Below, piece after piece: positions 8,728 through 16,997 of a stretch of DNA of 64,000 nt; position 1 is the stretch's first letter, and the number at the start of each line of letters is the position of its first letter. Location of the stretch: the NCBI RefSeq assembly GCF_026001925.1, contig NZ_AP021869.1:2232001-2296000 (forward strand). The letters are read 5' to 3'. The DNA comes from Vibrio gangliei (GTDB lineage: Bacteria > Pseudomonadota > Gammaproteobacteria > Enterobacterales > Vibrionaceae). The translations under genes and the position numbers were made by a program. The notes beneath the pieces were generated by a model. That model was not told the DNA's origin and searched no databases. It saw only the letters and a program-made list of their open reading frames with translations.

Positions 8728-10484
8728 TATTGCGCGCCTCCCGCTGCTGTACCAGAAAGTGAGTCGAGTACACTCGGCGCTTGGTGGTTGGCATAACTGT
8801 CAAGCAGCATTAACGTTCTCTTACCGGCAATGCCATCAACATTGATTCCTTGCCACATTTGGAATGCTTCCACTTTATGCTTAAGAGATTGATCAAATTC
8901 TTGTTTATCTTGAATTGGCTCACCTAAAACTTGCGACAATAAACGATTCAACATTTCCACGTCTTTACCTTGAGAGTGAAGTTTTAAGGTTTGGTCAGCC
9001 AATTCGCTGTGCCATAACAATTGATACTCACCAGTCCAATGCGCATTAAGCCACTCAGTTGGCACCTCGACTCGTTGATCTGCAAGAAGCAGTTGCGCTT
9101 TGTCATCCACCAGCTTGTACAAAATAGCAAAGTAAGTACGGTAATTATCCTGCATGGTCAACATCGCGGGGCGATTGATCACAGCGACATCATTTAAACG
9201 ACCAGAGTCTTGATAGCAATAAAGATTGGCACGCTCGGCTTGGGTACAATTAGCGTCACTGCTGCCGACGTGATAGCCCCATAACGAAAATAACGTCTGC
9301 ATGGCTGCGATTGGATTATGGCTCTGATTAATCAGGGGAGACATCACAGATTCAATACTGCTTGCTTCATTCTGCTGCTGAGCGGGTACGGACAAAGCTT
9401 GGCTAGTTTGCGCATTTGATGATACAGCCTGTGAGGCAAGCTCTGATTGATTGAGTGTCGGTTGTTCTTGCTCTGCGGGTTCTATAACTGAAGCGGTCGA
9501 TAAAGGCTCGTTCAAAGAAGGTGCGCTCAATTGAGACGGCAGCCATTGCCACGCCGTAAACGCAATCGCACACCCCAGCGCCAAGCAAACACTGTAACGC
9601 AACCAATTTGAATGAAGCACAGAAGATACATGAGGCGTCGTGGCATGCAAAGCTTGATTAACACTCCCCACAGGACGCTGAAAACTCATGACATCTTGGC
9701 AAGCCTTGTCTGCATTAGCATAAGAAACCTGCGCTTCACCACTGTAATAGGCATACAGCATGCACTTATCGCACACCAAATTAATTAAACGCGGTACACC
9801 TTGTGTTTGCTTAGCAATCAGCTTAATGGCTTTCGTCGAGAAAATATCATACTGGCTTCCCGCCACTTGCAAACGAAATTGAATATATTGCGCCACTTCA
9901 TCAATAGTGAGGGGTAACAAGTGATAACGGCCAGTAATGCGCTGAGCTAATTGGCGCAGCTCTTCCGTTTGCAACTTGTATTGCAATTCAGGTTGCCCAA
10001 TCAGTAACACTCGCAACAGTTTTTGGCTTTCCGTTTCAAGATTGGTCAACAAGCGCAGTTGTTCAAGCACATCGGCAGACAAATGCTGCGCTTCATCAAT
10101 CAATAATAAGGTTTTCACGCCTTTTCCATGATTATCGAGCAGGTAATGATAAATGGCTTGAGTCAGCTGTTTTAAACTCGCGGATTCTTGGTATTCAATC
10201 GAAAACTCATCGCATATCGCTTCTAATAAATCGCTGCTGGTATAAGTTGGGTTTAGCAATAAACCGGTTTTGATATTGTCATCCAATACCGACAGCAAGG
10301 CTTTAGAGACTGTGGTTTTCCCCGTACCTACTTCACCAGTTAGCAAAGCAAAACCACCGCCGCCACCTAAGCCAGCTTGCAAATGATTCATCGCCTCACG
10401 GTGACGGGCACTGAGGAAAATATAACGGGAACTTGGAACAATCGTAAAAGGGAGCTCAGAGAGACCGAAAAAATCCTTATACAT
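8727..10484 (-). CDS. gspA: General secretion pathway ATPase GspA (ExeA-like) with peptidoglycan-binding domain
   Basis: This 585-residue AAA+ protein has a cytoplasmic ATPase domain: Walker A GEVGTGKTT at 50-58 and Walker B with DEAQ at 130-133. A membrane helix lies at about 294-315, then a Gln/Ser-rich linker, a C39-peptidase-like region (about 385-500) and a C-terminal PG_binding_1 domain (about 510-570, with QGINVDGIAGKRTL). This is the ExeA/GspA architecture. It binds peptidoglycan and works with GspB in assembly of the secretin. It is the first gene of the gspAB pair. The 415-bp region upstream holds an interspersed repeat and is shared with the divergent cca. Confidence 0.9.
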   Translation of the reverse strand: MYKDFFGLSELPFTIVPSSRYIFLSARHREAMNHLQAGLGGGGGFALLTGEVGTGKTTVSKALLSVLDDNIKTGLLLNPTYTSSDLLEAICDEFSIEYQESASLKQLTQAIYHYLLDNHGKGVKTLLLIDEAQHLSADVLEQLRLLTNLETESQKLLRVLLIGQPELQYKLQTEELRQLAQRITGRYHLLPLTIDEVAQYIQFRLQVAGSQYDIFSTKAIKLIAKQTQGVPRLINLVCDKCMLYAYYSGEAQVSYANADKACQDVMSFQRPVGSVNQALHATTPHVSSVLHSNWLRYSVCLALGCAIAFTAWQWLPSQLSAPSLNEPLSTASVIEPAEQEQPTLNQSELASQAVSSNAQTSQALSVPAQQQNEASSIESVMSPLINQSHNPIAAMQTLFSLWGYHVGSSDANCTQAERANLYCYQDSGRLNDVAVINRPAMLTMQDNYRTYFAILYKLVDDKAQLLLADQRVEVPTEWLNAHWTGEYQLLWHSELADQTLKLHSQGKDVEMLNRLLSQVLGEPIQDKQEFDQSLKHKVEAFQMWQGINVDGIAGKRTLMLLDSYANHQAPSVLDSLSGTAAGGAQ

Positions 10485-10520
10485 GCATAATACTCAACAT
10501 ATCCATAGAAGCTGACAGGG

Positions 10521-10786
10521 TATACCCAAGTGACTTCAAGATGCAGAATTCAGAGCTATCATCCAAACCTTTAGGCAAGGAAGATTGGCGAAGGAATGTA
10601 AGCACCTTTCAAGTCAATCTGACGCAGGCTAAGGGCTTGGATGAAGCTCCCGAAGGGCAAGTTAAAACAAGCTTTATGCTGCGTTAAATTGAACAGAGAT
10701 AGAATCACTATGATCATATTCAATTTGCCTTACCTAAAACTTGTTTTATTCTTGCTAAACTCGCATCTTGAGGTTACTTGGGTATA
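10521..10786. repeat. MITE-like interspersed repeat with terminal inverted repeats, copy 1 (266 bp)
   Basis: The ends are imperfect inverted repeats of about 24 bp: the left end begins TATACCCAAGTGACTTCAAG and the right end, read on the minus strand, begins TATACCCAAGTAACCTCAAG. The interior shares GGCTTGGATGAAGCTCCCG and AAGGGCAAG with the copy at 26562. Copy 1 also has its own inner inverted segment (AACAAG...CTTGTT and AAATTGAA...TTCAATTT, about 10668-10746). It has no coding capacity. Similar TATACCCAAGTGACTTCAAG elements are, from memory, common in Vibrio genomes. It fills most of the 415-bp gspA-cca gap and may alter either promoter. Confidence 0.85.
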
Positions 10787-10899
10787 TAAGCTACACCAAT
10801 CTGCCCCGAATTTATAGCGCACCGTCAGCCAATGTGGCGCAACGCGAGTTTATTGCTAAAATGCGATGACATTCATCAATGATAAGTTAGGGAAATTGG

Positions 10900-12132
10900 G
10901 TGGACATTTATCTAGTTGGCGGCGCCGTTCGAGATCAGCTTTTAGGCATTCCTAGTTATGATAAAGACTGGATGGTAGTCGGCAGTAGCCCAGAGCAAAT
11001 GCTGGAAAAAGGCTTTCGCCCGGTTGGGCAAGATTTCCCGGTTTTCTTACATCCTAAGACACAAGAAGAATACGCCCTAGCGCGCACGGAACGTAAATCA
11101 GGTCAAGGTTATACGGGCTTTGCATGTCATTACGCCCCCGATGTGACCCTTGAAGACGATTTAGCGCGTCGCGATCTCACCATCAATGCCATCGCGCAAA
11201 GCCCAGATGGTACATTGCACGATCCTTACCATGGCAAAGACGATCTTGATAAGCGCATCTTGCGTCATGTTTCCCCAGCCTTTAGTGAAGATCCTCTACG
11301 GGTATTACGTGTCGCGCGTTTTGCGGCCAAACTCACCCCGCTTGGCTTTACTATTGCGCCAGAAACCATGCAATTGATGCAACAGATGGTACAGGCGGAT
11401 GAATTGCAACATTTAACCGCTGAACGTGTGTGGCAGGAATGGCAAAAATCGCTCACCACTCAAGAACCACAAGTCTTTCTTGACGTCTTAAAGCAATGCG
11501 GAGCGTTAGCGGTCATTCTGCCAGAAATTGATGCCCTGTTTGGCGTCCCTCAGCCGGAAAAATGGCACCCTGAAATTGATACGGGTGTTCATACTTTAAT
11601 GGTGGCTAAACAAGCGGCCACACTGAGTGACTCAATCGCGGTACGCTTTGCCGCTCAAGTCCATGATCTGGGTAAAGGCGTCACACCACAAAGCGAATGG
11701 CCAAGCCATAAAATGCACTGTCATACCGGTCTCGCCTTGATTAAACAGCTTTGCCAACGTTTGACTGTACCTAATGAATGTCGCGATCTGGCGTTATTAG
11801 TTTGCCAATATCATTCTAATATTCATCGTGCTGCCGAGCTCAAAGCTGCTACGGTGCTCAAACTGTTGAATCAAATGGATGTCTGGCGCAAACCCGAACG
11901 CTTTGAGCACGTTTTACTGTGTTGCCAAGCCGATCATCAAGGACGACTAGGATTCGAATCTCAGCCCTATCCACAAAAACAGCGATTCCAGCAATATTAT
12001 CAACATGCGGTTGCCATTGACGTACAAAGCATTATTGCGCAAGGCTCTCAAGGCAAGGCAATTAGAGAAGAATTAGACAAACAGCGCACGTTGGCGATTC
12101 AGCAAACAAAAGACTCACTTTTAGAAGGGTAA
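10900..12132 (+). CDS. cca: Multifunctional CCA-adding enzyme (tRNA nucleotidyltransferase with HD phosphohydrolase domain)
   Basis: This 410-residue class II tRNA nucleotidyltransferase builds or repairs the 3' CCA end of tRNAs. [10 protein letters not shown] (7-16) and the metal-binding YDKDW (Asp21, Asp23) mark the catalytic head, and RRDLTINA (89-96) is also conserved. A C-terminal HD domain (H230; VHDLGKG with His254-Asp255) provides the 2',3'-cyclic phosphodiesterase/phosphatase activities known in E. coli Cca. Translation starts at a GTG at 10900, preceded by AGGGA. It stands alone, divergent from gspA, with uppP 140 bp downstream. Confidence 0.96.
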   Translation: MDIYLVGGAVRDQLLGIPSYDKDWMVVGSSPEQMLEKGFRPVGQDFPVFLHPKTQEEYALARTERKSGQGYTGFACHYAPDVTLEDDLARRDLTINAIAQSPDGTLHDPYHGKDDLDKRILRHVSPAFSEDPLRVLRVARFAAKLTPLGFTIAPETMQLMQQMVQADELQHLTAERVWQEWQKSLTTQEPQVFLDVLKQCGALAVILPEIDALFGVPQPEKWHPEIDTGVHTLMVAKQAATLSDSIAVRFAAQVHDLGKGVTPQSEWPSHKMHCHTGLALIKQLCQRLTVPNECRDLALLVCQYHSNIHRAAELKAATVLKLLNQMDVWRKPERFEHVLLCCQADHQGRLGFESQPYPQKQRFQQYYQHAVAIDVQSIIAQGSQGKAIREELDKQRTLAIQQTKDSLLEG

Positions 12133-12272
12133 AAAGTTTGAATTCAAACCCAGAAACCTCGACAATGCTCAAAATTTAAAACCGTCTTAACTCAATCTTA
12201 AGGTAGAGGTGCTAATCTCCTCTAACTTAACATTAACACCTCAAAAATTTATATACAGGATCGACCTTTCTA

Positions 12273-13037
12273 ATGACCATTTTTGATTCCATTGTGCTCG
12301 GCATAATCGAAGGTATTACTGAGTTTTTACCTATTTCTTCCACTGGGCACATGATCGTGGCTGGTAACTGGCTCGGTGTTGCCGATACGGATACCAACCA
12401 AGCGTTTGAAGTCATCATTCAAGTGGCGGCTATTTTGGCGGTCATCGCCAACTATAAAGACAAATTTCACCCTCGTTTTTTTGATTTGTGGGTAAAAGTT
12501 GCCGTCGCCTTCTTACCGATTGGCATTATTGGCTTTTTGATGAGCGATATCATCAAAGCCTTATTCAGTGTCACTGTGGTGGCGGTGATGTTCATTGTTG
12601 GCGGCATCATATTTATTGCGGTAGAACGTTTTTATAAAGAGGAAGAGTGCCCGACCACTGACGTCAATGATGTTTCTATGAAGCAAGCAATGTGGATTGG
12701 TTTTGCACAAATCTTCGCACTCATTCCTGGCACGAGTCGTGCGGGTTCAACCATTATTGGTGCGATGCTAGTCGGCCTAAACCGTAAAACCTGTGCTGAA
12801 TTCTCATTCTTACTTGGATTACCGGTATTAGCCGCCGCATCCGGTTATGACTTACTCAAACACTACCAAGATTTCACCAGCGCGGATTTTACCAATCTAG
12901 CAGTAGGGTTTGTGACCGCCTTTATCGTGGCTTATTTTGTCATTAAATGGTTCATCAGCTTCTTAGCTAAATTTACTTTTGTGGGCTTTGGTATTTACCG
13001 AATCTTATTCGGCATTCTTTTATTGGCCATGGCTTAA
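12273..13037 (+). CDS. uppP: Undecaprenyl-diphosphatase (bacitracin resistance protein family)
   Basis: This 254-residue polytopic membrane enzyme dephosphorylates undecaprenyl diphosphate so the lipid carrier can be reused in peptidoglycan and polysaccharide synthesis. Both signature regions are present: [17 protein letters not shown] (10-26) and [11 protein letters not shown] (151-161, with the catalytic Arg156). It is slightly shorter than the E. coli protein (273 residues) but complete. It is followed by a strong terminator and converges on folK. Confidence 0.95.
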   Translation: MTIFDSIVLGIIEGITEFLPISSTGHMIVAGNWLGVADTDTNQAFEVIIQVAAILAVIANYKDKFHPRFFDLWVKVAVAFLPIGIIGFLMSDIIKALFSVTVVAVMFIVGGIIFIAVERFYKEEECPTTDVNDVSMKQAMWIGFAQIFALIPGTSRAGSTIIGAMLVGLNRKTCAEFSFLLGLPVLAAASGYDLLKHYQDFTSADFTNLAVGFVTAFIVAYFVIKWFISFLAKFTFVGFGIYRILFGILLLAMA

Positions 13038-13074
13038 AAATAAGTAAACACTTACATTCATTTGTAATGTGCAG

Positions 13075-13113
13075 CATAAAAACGAGCGTAATAATGGCGC
13101 TCGTTTTTTTATG
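13075..13113. terminator. Bidirectional terminator between uppP and folK
   Basis: The stem AACGAGCG/CGCTCGTT encloses a 9-nt loop, is flanked by A-rich and T-rich tracts, and extends outward (CATAAA/TTTATG). It serves both convergent genes. Confidence 0.9.
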
Positions 13114-13139
13114 CTTTGATGAAGTGACAGCTGATGAGA

Positions 13140-13622
13140 TTAAAAACGAAAGTCGACAGACGTAAGCGTGTTTTTCGGTGAATCAAATTGCTGCCAAATT
13201 TGCTCAACAGTACGACCATCATTTGGGATCACGAACTGTGGGCAAAGCTCGACTAATGGTCGAATAACAAACTCATACTTAAAAATATCACTACGCGGCA
13301 CAATCGGCTTGTCGCTCGACACTCGATCGCCAAATAACAAGATATCCAGATCTAACGTTCGGTCTTGAAACTTTTGCGCATCAATGCGACGCCCCCACTT
13401 TATTTCTATCTCACGCAACACATGTTGTAATTCGTGCAAACTCAATGTGGTGTCTAATTCAAACACAAAGTTATAAAATGCGTGACTCTCAAAACCGACT
13501 GGCTGACATTCATAGACCGTCGAAGCGCGCACTGCACCTAAACGTGCTAACTCTTGATAGGCGGCACGGGCATGCTTTTCTCGCTCAAGATTACTGCCAA
13601 AGCCAATATACGCTAGCGTCAC
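13140..13622 (-). CDS. folK: 2-amino-4-hydroxy-6-hydroxymethyldihydropteridine pyrophosphokinase
   Basis: This 160-residue HPPK transfers pyrophosphate from ATP to 6-hydroxymethyl-dihydropterin, in the folate pathway. The signature RTLDLDILLFGD is near residues 87-98, and an N-terminal YIGFGSNL segment carries the substrate-binding loop. Its ATG overlaps the end of folB by 4 bp, so the two folate genes, which catalyse consecutive steps, are translationally coupled. Confidence 0.95.
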   Translation of the reverse strand: MTLAYIGFGSNLEREKHARAAYQELARLGAVRASTVYECQPVGFESHAFYNFVFELDTTLSLHELQHVLREIEIKWGRRIDAQKFQDRTLDLDILLFGDRVSSDKPIVPRSDIFKYEFVIRPLVELCPQFVIPNDGRTVEQIWQQFDSPKNTLTSVDFRF

Positions 13623-13978
13623 ATTTGGCCTCTTTCGATGATAACGCCAACGCCTTTCGCTTGTGGAACCGCACCAGGTTTGATCAAATGAATTTTAACC
13701 CAAGGTACTGAAAATTGAGTCATGATCAACTCAGCCACTTCCTCAGCAACTCGCTCCACCAAAAGAAAACGTCCAGTTTCAATATGATGCAAAACAGCCT
13801 GGCTGACTTGGGCATAATCTAAGGCGTCATTCACGTCATCACTTTTACCGGCAGGGCGATTGTCGTGAGCCATTTCAATATTAAGCACCAATTTTTGCTT
13901 GATCTCTTGTTCCCAATCATAAGCCCCAATGGTGGTGATCACTTCCAGTTGTTCAATAAATACTTTATCCAAAGCCAT
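13619..13978 (-). CDS. folB: Dihydroneopterin aldolase
   Basis: This 119-residue protein converts 7,8-dihydroneopterin to 6-hydroxymethyl-dihydropterin and glycolaldehyde, supplying the FolK substrate. Family features include IEQLEVITTIGAYDWEQ at the N-terminus, a central LDYAQVSQAV, the VERVAEEVAELI helix, and a C-terminal Lys-rich VKIHLIKPGAVP strand. It is the first gene of a two-gene unit with folK. It is divergent from plsY across a 228-bp spacer containing a TAAGCC/GGCTTA inverted repeat of unknown role (about 14112-14140). Confidence 0.94.
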   Translation of the reverse strand: MALDKVFIEQLEVITTIGAYDWEQEIKQKLVLNIEMAHDNRPAGKSDDVNDALDYAQVSQAVLHHIETGRFLLVERVAEEVAELIMTQFSVPWVKIHLIKPGAVPQAKGVGVIIERGQM

Positions 13979-14206
13979 GAGACTTCCTTATGCAAACTTT
14001 AACTTTATCGATTAATCATTATTTATTTCGAGGAATTTGTAAGTTTCCGACTCATCGGATACCCAAGCGAAACAAAAACACGTAATATGCGGAAAATATA
14101 CTACACCCCTAAGCCAAAACGAAAGGCAAAGCGGCTTAGAACGCTGCCTCAAGTAATATGAGCCAAGTTTTAGGGTGAAAAAACGTTATTATCGCCAAGG
14201 AAAATC

Positions 14207-14812
14207 ATGAGCATTCTGGCACTTATTATGATCATACTCGCTTACTTACTCGGTTCTATATCGAGTGCGGTGTTGATCTGCCGAATGTGTCAACTGCCCG
14301 ACCCTCGTCAGCAAGGTTCCAAGAACCCTGGAGCGACCAATGTCCTGCGTGTCGGTGGAAAAGCTGCCGCGGTCGGCGTTCTGGTGTCCGATATTCTCAA
14401 AGGCATGATTCCTGTTTGGTTTAGCTATTATTTAGGCATTGAACCTTTAATGCTCGGATTTATCGGCGTAGCGGCTTGCCTTGGACATATCTACCCAATC
14501 TTCTTCCATTTTAAAGGTGGCAAAGGCGTGGCGACGGCTATTGGTACTATGGCTCCCATTGGCTTTGATTTAACCGGCATGCTGATGGCAACGTGGCTTA
14601 TCACCTTCTTTACTACACGCTATTCATCATTGGCAGCAATTGTCACCACCCTATTAGCACCGTTTTACACTTGGTTAGTCAAACCGCAATACACCATTCC
14701 GGTCGCAATGCTGTCTTGTTTAATCATTTTCCGTCATTACGCCAACATCAAACGTTTAATTGATGGCAGTGAACCTAAAGTAAAATCTAAATCGCAAGCT
14801 AAACATCACTAA
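14207..14812 (+). CDS. plsY: Acyl-phosphate:glycerol-3-phosphate acyltransferase PlsY
   Basis: This 201-residue integral membrane enzyme acylates glycerol-3-phosphate with acyl-phosphate, the first committed step of phospholipid synthesis. The three conserved PlsY motifs are visible: [11 protein letters not shown] near 16-26, [12 protein letters not shown] near 37-48, and the phosphate-binding [10 protein letters not shown] near 103-112. AAGGA precedes the ATG. It is divergent from folBK and convergent with tsaD, an arrangement common around tsaD/rpsU. Confidence 0.95.
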   Translation: MSILALIMIILAYLLGSISSAVLICRMCQLPDPRQQGSKNPGATNVLRVGGKAAAVGVLVSDILKGMIPVWFSYYLGIEPLMLGFIGVAACLGHIYPIFFHFKGGKGVATAIGTMAPIGFDLTGMLMATWLITFFTTRYSSLAAIVTTLLAPFYTWLVKPQYTIPVAMLSCLIIFRHYANIKRLIDGSEPKVKSKSQAKHH

Positions 14813-14841
14813 GCGAATCCTAAGCCTTGAACCATTCACAC

Positions 14842-14873
14842 AAAAAACGGTAACACTAAGGCTACCGTTTTTT
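14842..14873. terminator. Bidirectional terminator between plsY and tsaD
   Basis: AAAAAACGGTA and TACCGTTTTTT pair across a 10-nt loop. The A- and T-tracts suit termination from both sides. Confidence 0.88.
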
Positions 14874-14894
14874 GTATTCATATTGAGTAAATAC

Positions 14895-15917
14895 TTACTT
14901 ATCCGCAATCGGCTCTAATTGATCAATTGGCCAGCGAGGTTGCGCTTGCACGGAAAGATCAGTCATCTCACCATTACGTAAGCGCTGCATGCCCGCATAC
15001 GCAATCATGGCGCCGTTATCAGTGCAAAACTCCGTTCTCGGATAATAGACCGCCCCGCCGACTTTTTTGGCTAACGTTTCCAACGATAAACGCAGCTGCT
15101 TGTTAGCACTTACTCCGCCAGCAATAACGATACGCTTTAATCCAGTTTGCTCTAATGCACGACGGCACTTAATCACTAAGGTGTCACATACCGCCTCTTG
15201 GAAAGCGTAAGCGATATCGGCGCGTGTTTGTTCAGAGTCGTCATTGGCCGCAATGGTATTAGCCGCAAAGGTTTTCAAACCAGAGAAACTGAAATCAAGC
15301 CCTGGGCGATCGGTCATAGGACGCGGGAACTTAAAGCGCCCCGGCGTGCCATTTTCGGCTAAACGCGATAGCAATGGGCCACCAGGATAATCCAATCCCA
15401 TTAATTTAGCGGTTTTATCAAACGCTTCACCGGCGGCATCATCAATCGATTCACCGAGAATTTGATATTCACCAATCGCTTTCACTTCCACCATCATGGT
15501 ATGGCCGCCTGACACCAACAGCGCCACAAATGGAAACTCTGGCGGGTTATCTTCTAACATCGGCGCAAGTAAATGGCCTTCCATGTGATGCACTGGCACG
15601 GCAGGAACATTCCACGCATAAGCTAAACTGCGTCCGATTGTCGCGCCAACCAGTAAAGCACCGACTAATCCAGGGCCAGCGGTATAGGCAACCCCATCAA
15701 TGTCTTTCGAAATTAAACCCGCTTCTTTTAATGCCGCTTTAATAAGTGGAATGGTCTTTTTAACGTGGTCACGCGAGGCCAGCTCAGGCACGACACCACC
15801 GTAATCGGCATGCAATTTCACTTGACTATAAAGTTGATGAGACAACAAGCCTTGCTCTTCATCATAAATCGCAATACCGGTTTCATCACATGAGGTTTCA
15901 ATACCTAAAATTCGCAT
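14895..15917 (-). CDS. tsaD: tRNA N6-adenosine threonylcarbamoyltransferase
   Basis: This 340-residue Kae1/TsaD/YgjD protein transfers the threonylcarbamoyl group to A37 of ANN-decoding tRNAs, together with TsaB and TsaE. It opens with [14 protein letters not shown], has the metal-binding HMEGH (His111, His115), SGGHTM, and the late VSANKQLR and [11 protein letters not shown] motifs. The start was set at 15917, where AGGAT lies just upstream; a longer reading begins 27 bases earlier but lacks both a binding site and family support. It is divergent from rpsU. Confidence 0.96.
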   Translation of the reverse strand: MRILGIETSCDETGIAIYDEEQGLLSHQLYSQVKLHADYGGVVPELASRDHVKKTIPLIKAALKEAGLISKDIDGVAYTAGPGLVGALLVGATIGRSLAYAWNVPAVPVHHMEGHLLAPMLEDNPPEFPFVALLVSGGHTMMVEVKAIGEYQILGESIDDAAGEAFDKTAKLMGLDYPGGPLLSRLAENGTPGRFKFPRPMTDRPGLDFSFSGLKTFAANTIAANDDSEQTRADIAYAFQEAVCDTLVIKCRRALEQTGLKRIVIAGGVSANKQLRLSLETLAKKVGGAVYYPRTEFCTDNGAMIAYAGMQRLRNGEMTDLSVQAQPRWPIDQLEPIADK

Positions 15918-16019
15918 AGTTATCCTGGTACAGTTTCCGTACATCGGTTGATTTTTCTTGAATTGGGCGTAATCTTACCGCTTCGGAAAAAATTTAACCA
16001 GATCTTACCTTGATAATGC

Positions 16020-16049
16020 TTTACAAATGGGTATCGATCGGATTAAAAT
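16020..16049 (+). promoter_or_regulatory. Candidate promoter of the rpsU operon
   Basis: TTTACA (16020-16025) and TAAAAT (16044-16049) are separated by 18 bases, in the tsaD-rpsU spacer. This is a moderate match only. Confidence 0.4.
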
Positions 16050-16145
16050 TCCGCACCATTTTTGATCTAGCTGATCACATTTCGTTCCAAGTTTGGGTCG
16101 ATTCAAAGATCAGCATTAACGAATAACCCCTGAGGTGAAAGGCAT

Positions 16146-16361
16146 ATGCCAGTAGTTAAAGTACGTGATAACGAACCGTTTGACGTAGCATTACGTCGTT
16201 TCAAGCGCTCTTGCGAAAAAGCAGGTGTTCTTTCTGAAGTGCGTCGTCGTGAGCATTACGAAAAACCAACAACTGTACGTAAACGCGCTAAAGCAGCGGC
16301 TCAAAAGCGTCACGCTAAAAAGCTAGCTCGCGAAAACGCACGTCGCGTTCGCTTGTACTAA
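16146..16361 (+). CDS. rpsU: 30S ribosomal protein S21
   Basis: This is a 71-residue, very basic protein of the small ribosomal subunit, near-identical in sequence and length to E. coli S21 (starts [20 protein letters not shown], ends with the Arg-rich NARRVRLY). GGTGAAAGG precedes the ATG. It is the first gene of the macromolecular synthesis cluster, followed closely by yqeY. Confidence 0.98.
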   Translation: MPVVKVRDNEPFDVALRRFKRSCEKAGVLSEVRRREHYEKPTTVRKRAKAAAQKRHAKKLARENARRVRLY

Positions 16362-16390
16362 TAACTTAACGCCCATTTAGGACTTAAGTT

Positions 16391-16834
16391 ATGGCTCTGA
16401 TTGACCAACTTAAAGATGAGCAAAAATTAGCGATGAAAGCCAAGGACAAAGCGCGCCTTGGCACTATCCGTTTAGCTCTTTCAGCCATTAAGCAACGTGA
16501 AGTCGACGAACAGATTACTCTGTCTGACGATGATATCCTTGCTGTGCTGACTAAAATGGTTAAACAGCGTCGCGATTCTGTTACGCAATATGAAGCTGCA
16601 AATCGTCAAGATCTTGCAGATGCTGAAAAAGCTGAAATTACAGTTCTTGAGGAATTTATGCCTCAACCGCTGAGCGATGAAGAAGTGGCTGCTTTAATTG
16701 ATAAAGCCATCACTGAATCTGGCGCTGCGGGCATGCAAGACATGGGTAACGTAATGGGGGTATTAAAACCTCAACTTCAAGGCCGTGCAGATATGGGTAA
16801 AGTAAGTGGTTTGGTTCGCGCTAAACTGGCTTAA
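16391..16834 (+). CDS. GatB/YqeY domain protein
   Basis: This 147-residue YqeY-family protein is related to the tail of the GatB amidotransferase subunit. Its molecular function is unknown. It shows the usual helical start (LIDQLKDEQKLAMKAKDKAR), the MVKQRRDS helix, LEEFMPQPLSDEE, and the C-terminal small-domain pattern GNVMGVLKPQL. It sits 29 bp after rpsU and before the terminator that separates it from dnaG, an order seen in many bacteria outside the enterics. Ribosomal or tRNA-related roles are only inferred from the neighbourhood. Confidence 0.9.
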   Translation: MALIDQLKDEQKLAMKAKDKARLGTIRLALSAIKQREVDEQITLSDDDILAVLTKMVKQRRDSVTQYEAANRQDLADAEKAEITVLEEFMPQPLSDEEVAALIDKAITESGAAGMQDMGNVMGVLKPQLQGRADMGKVSGLVRAKLA

Positions 16835-16854
16835 TCACCCACATTAAATTAAAG

Positions 16855-16893
16855 CAAGCCGTGCACTTCTTTGGAGTTGCACGGCTTGTTTGT
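16855..16893 (+). terminator. Terminator between yqeY and dnaG
   Basis: An 11-bp perfect stem, CAAGCCGTGCA (16855-16865) with TGCACGGCTTG (16878-16888), is followed by a short T-rich run. E. coli has a partial terminator at the equivalent place (rpsU-dnaG), so read-through is likely. Confidence 0.8.
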
Positions 16894-16997
16894 ATTTATA
16901 AACACGATAATCGAAAGCTCGTGACTCGTCTCTCGATAACCTTATCGAAACCCGAGTAGCGTAGCGCCCTAAACTCGTAAATCGGATTCTATTCTTT

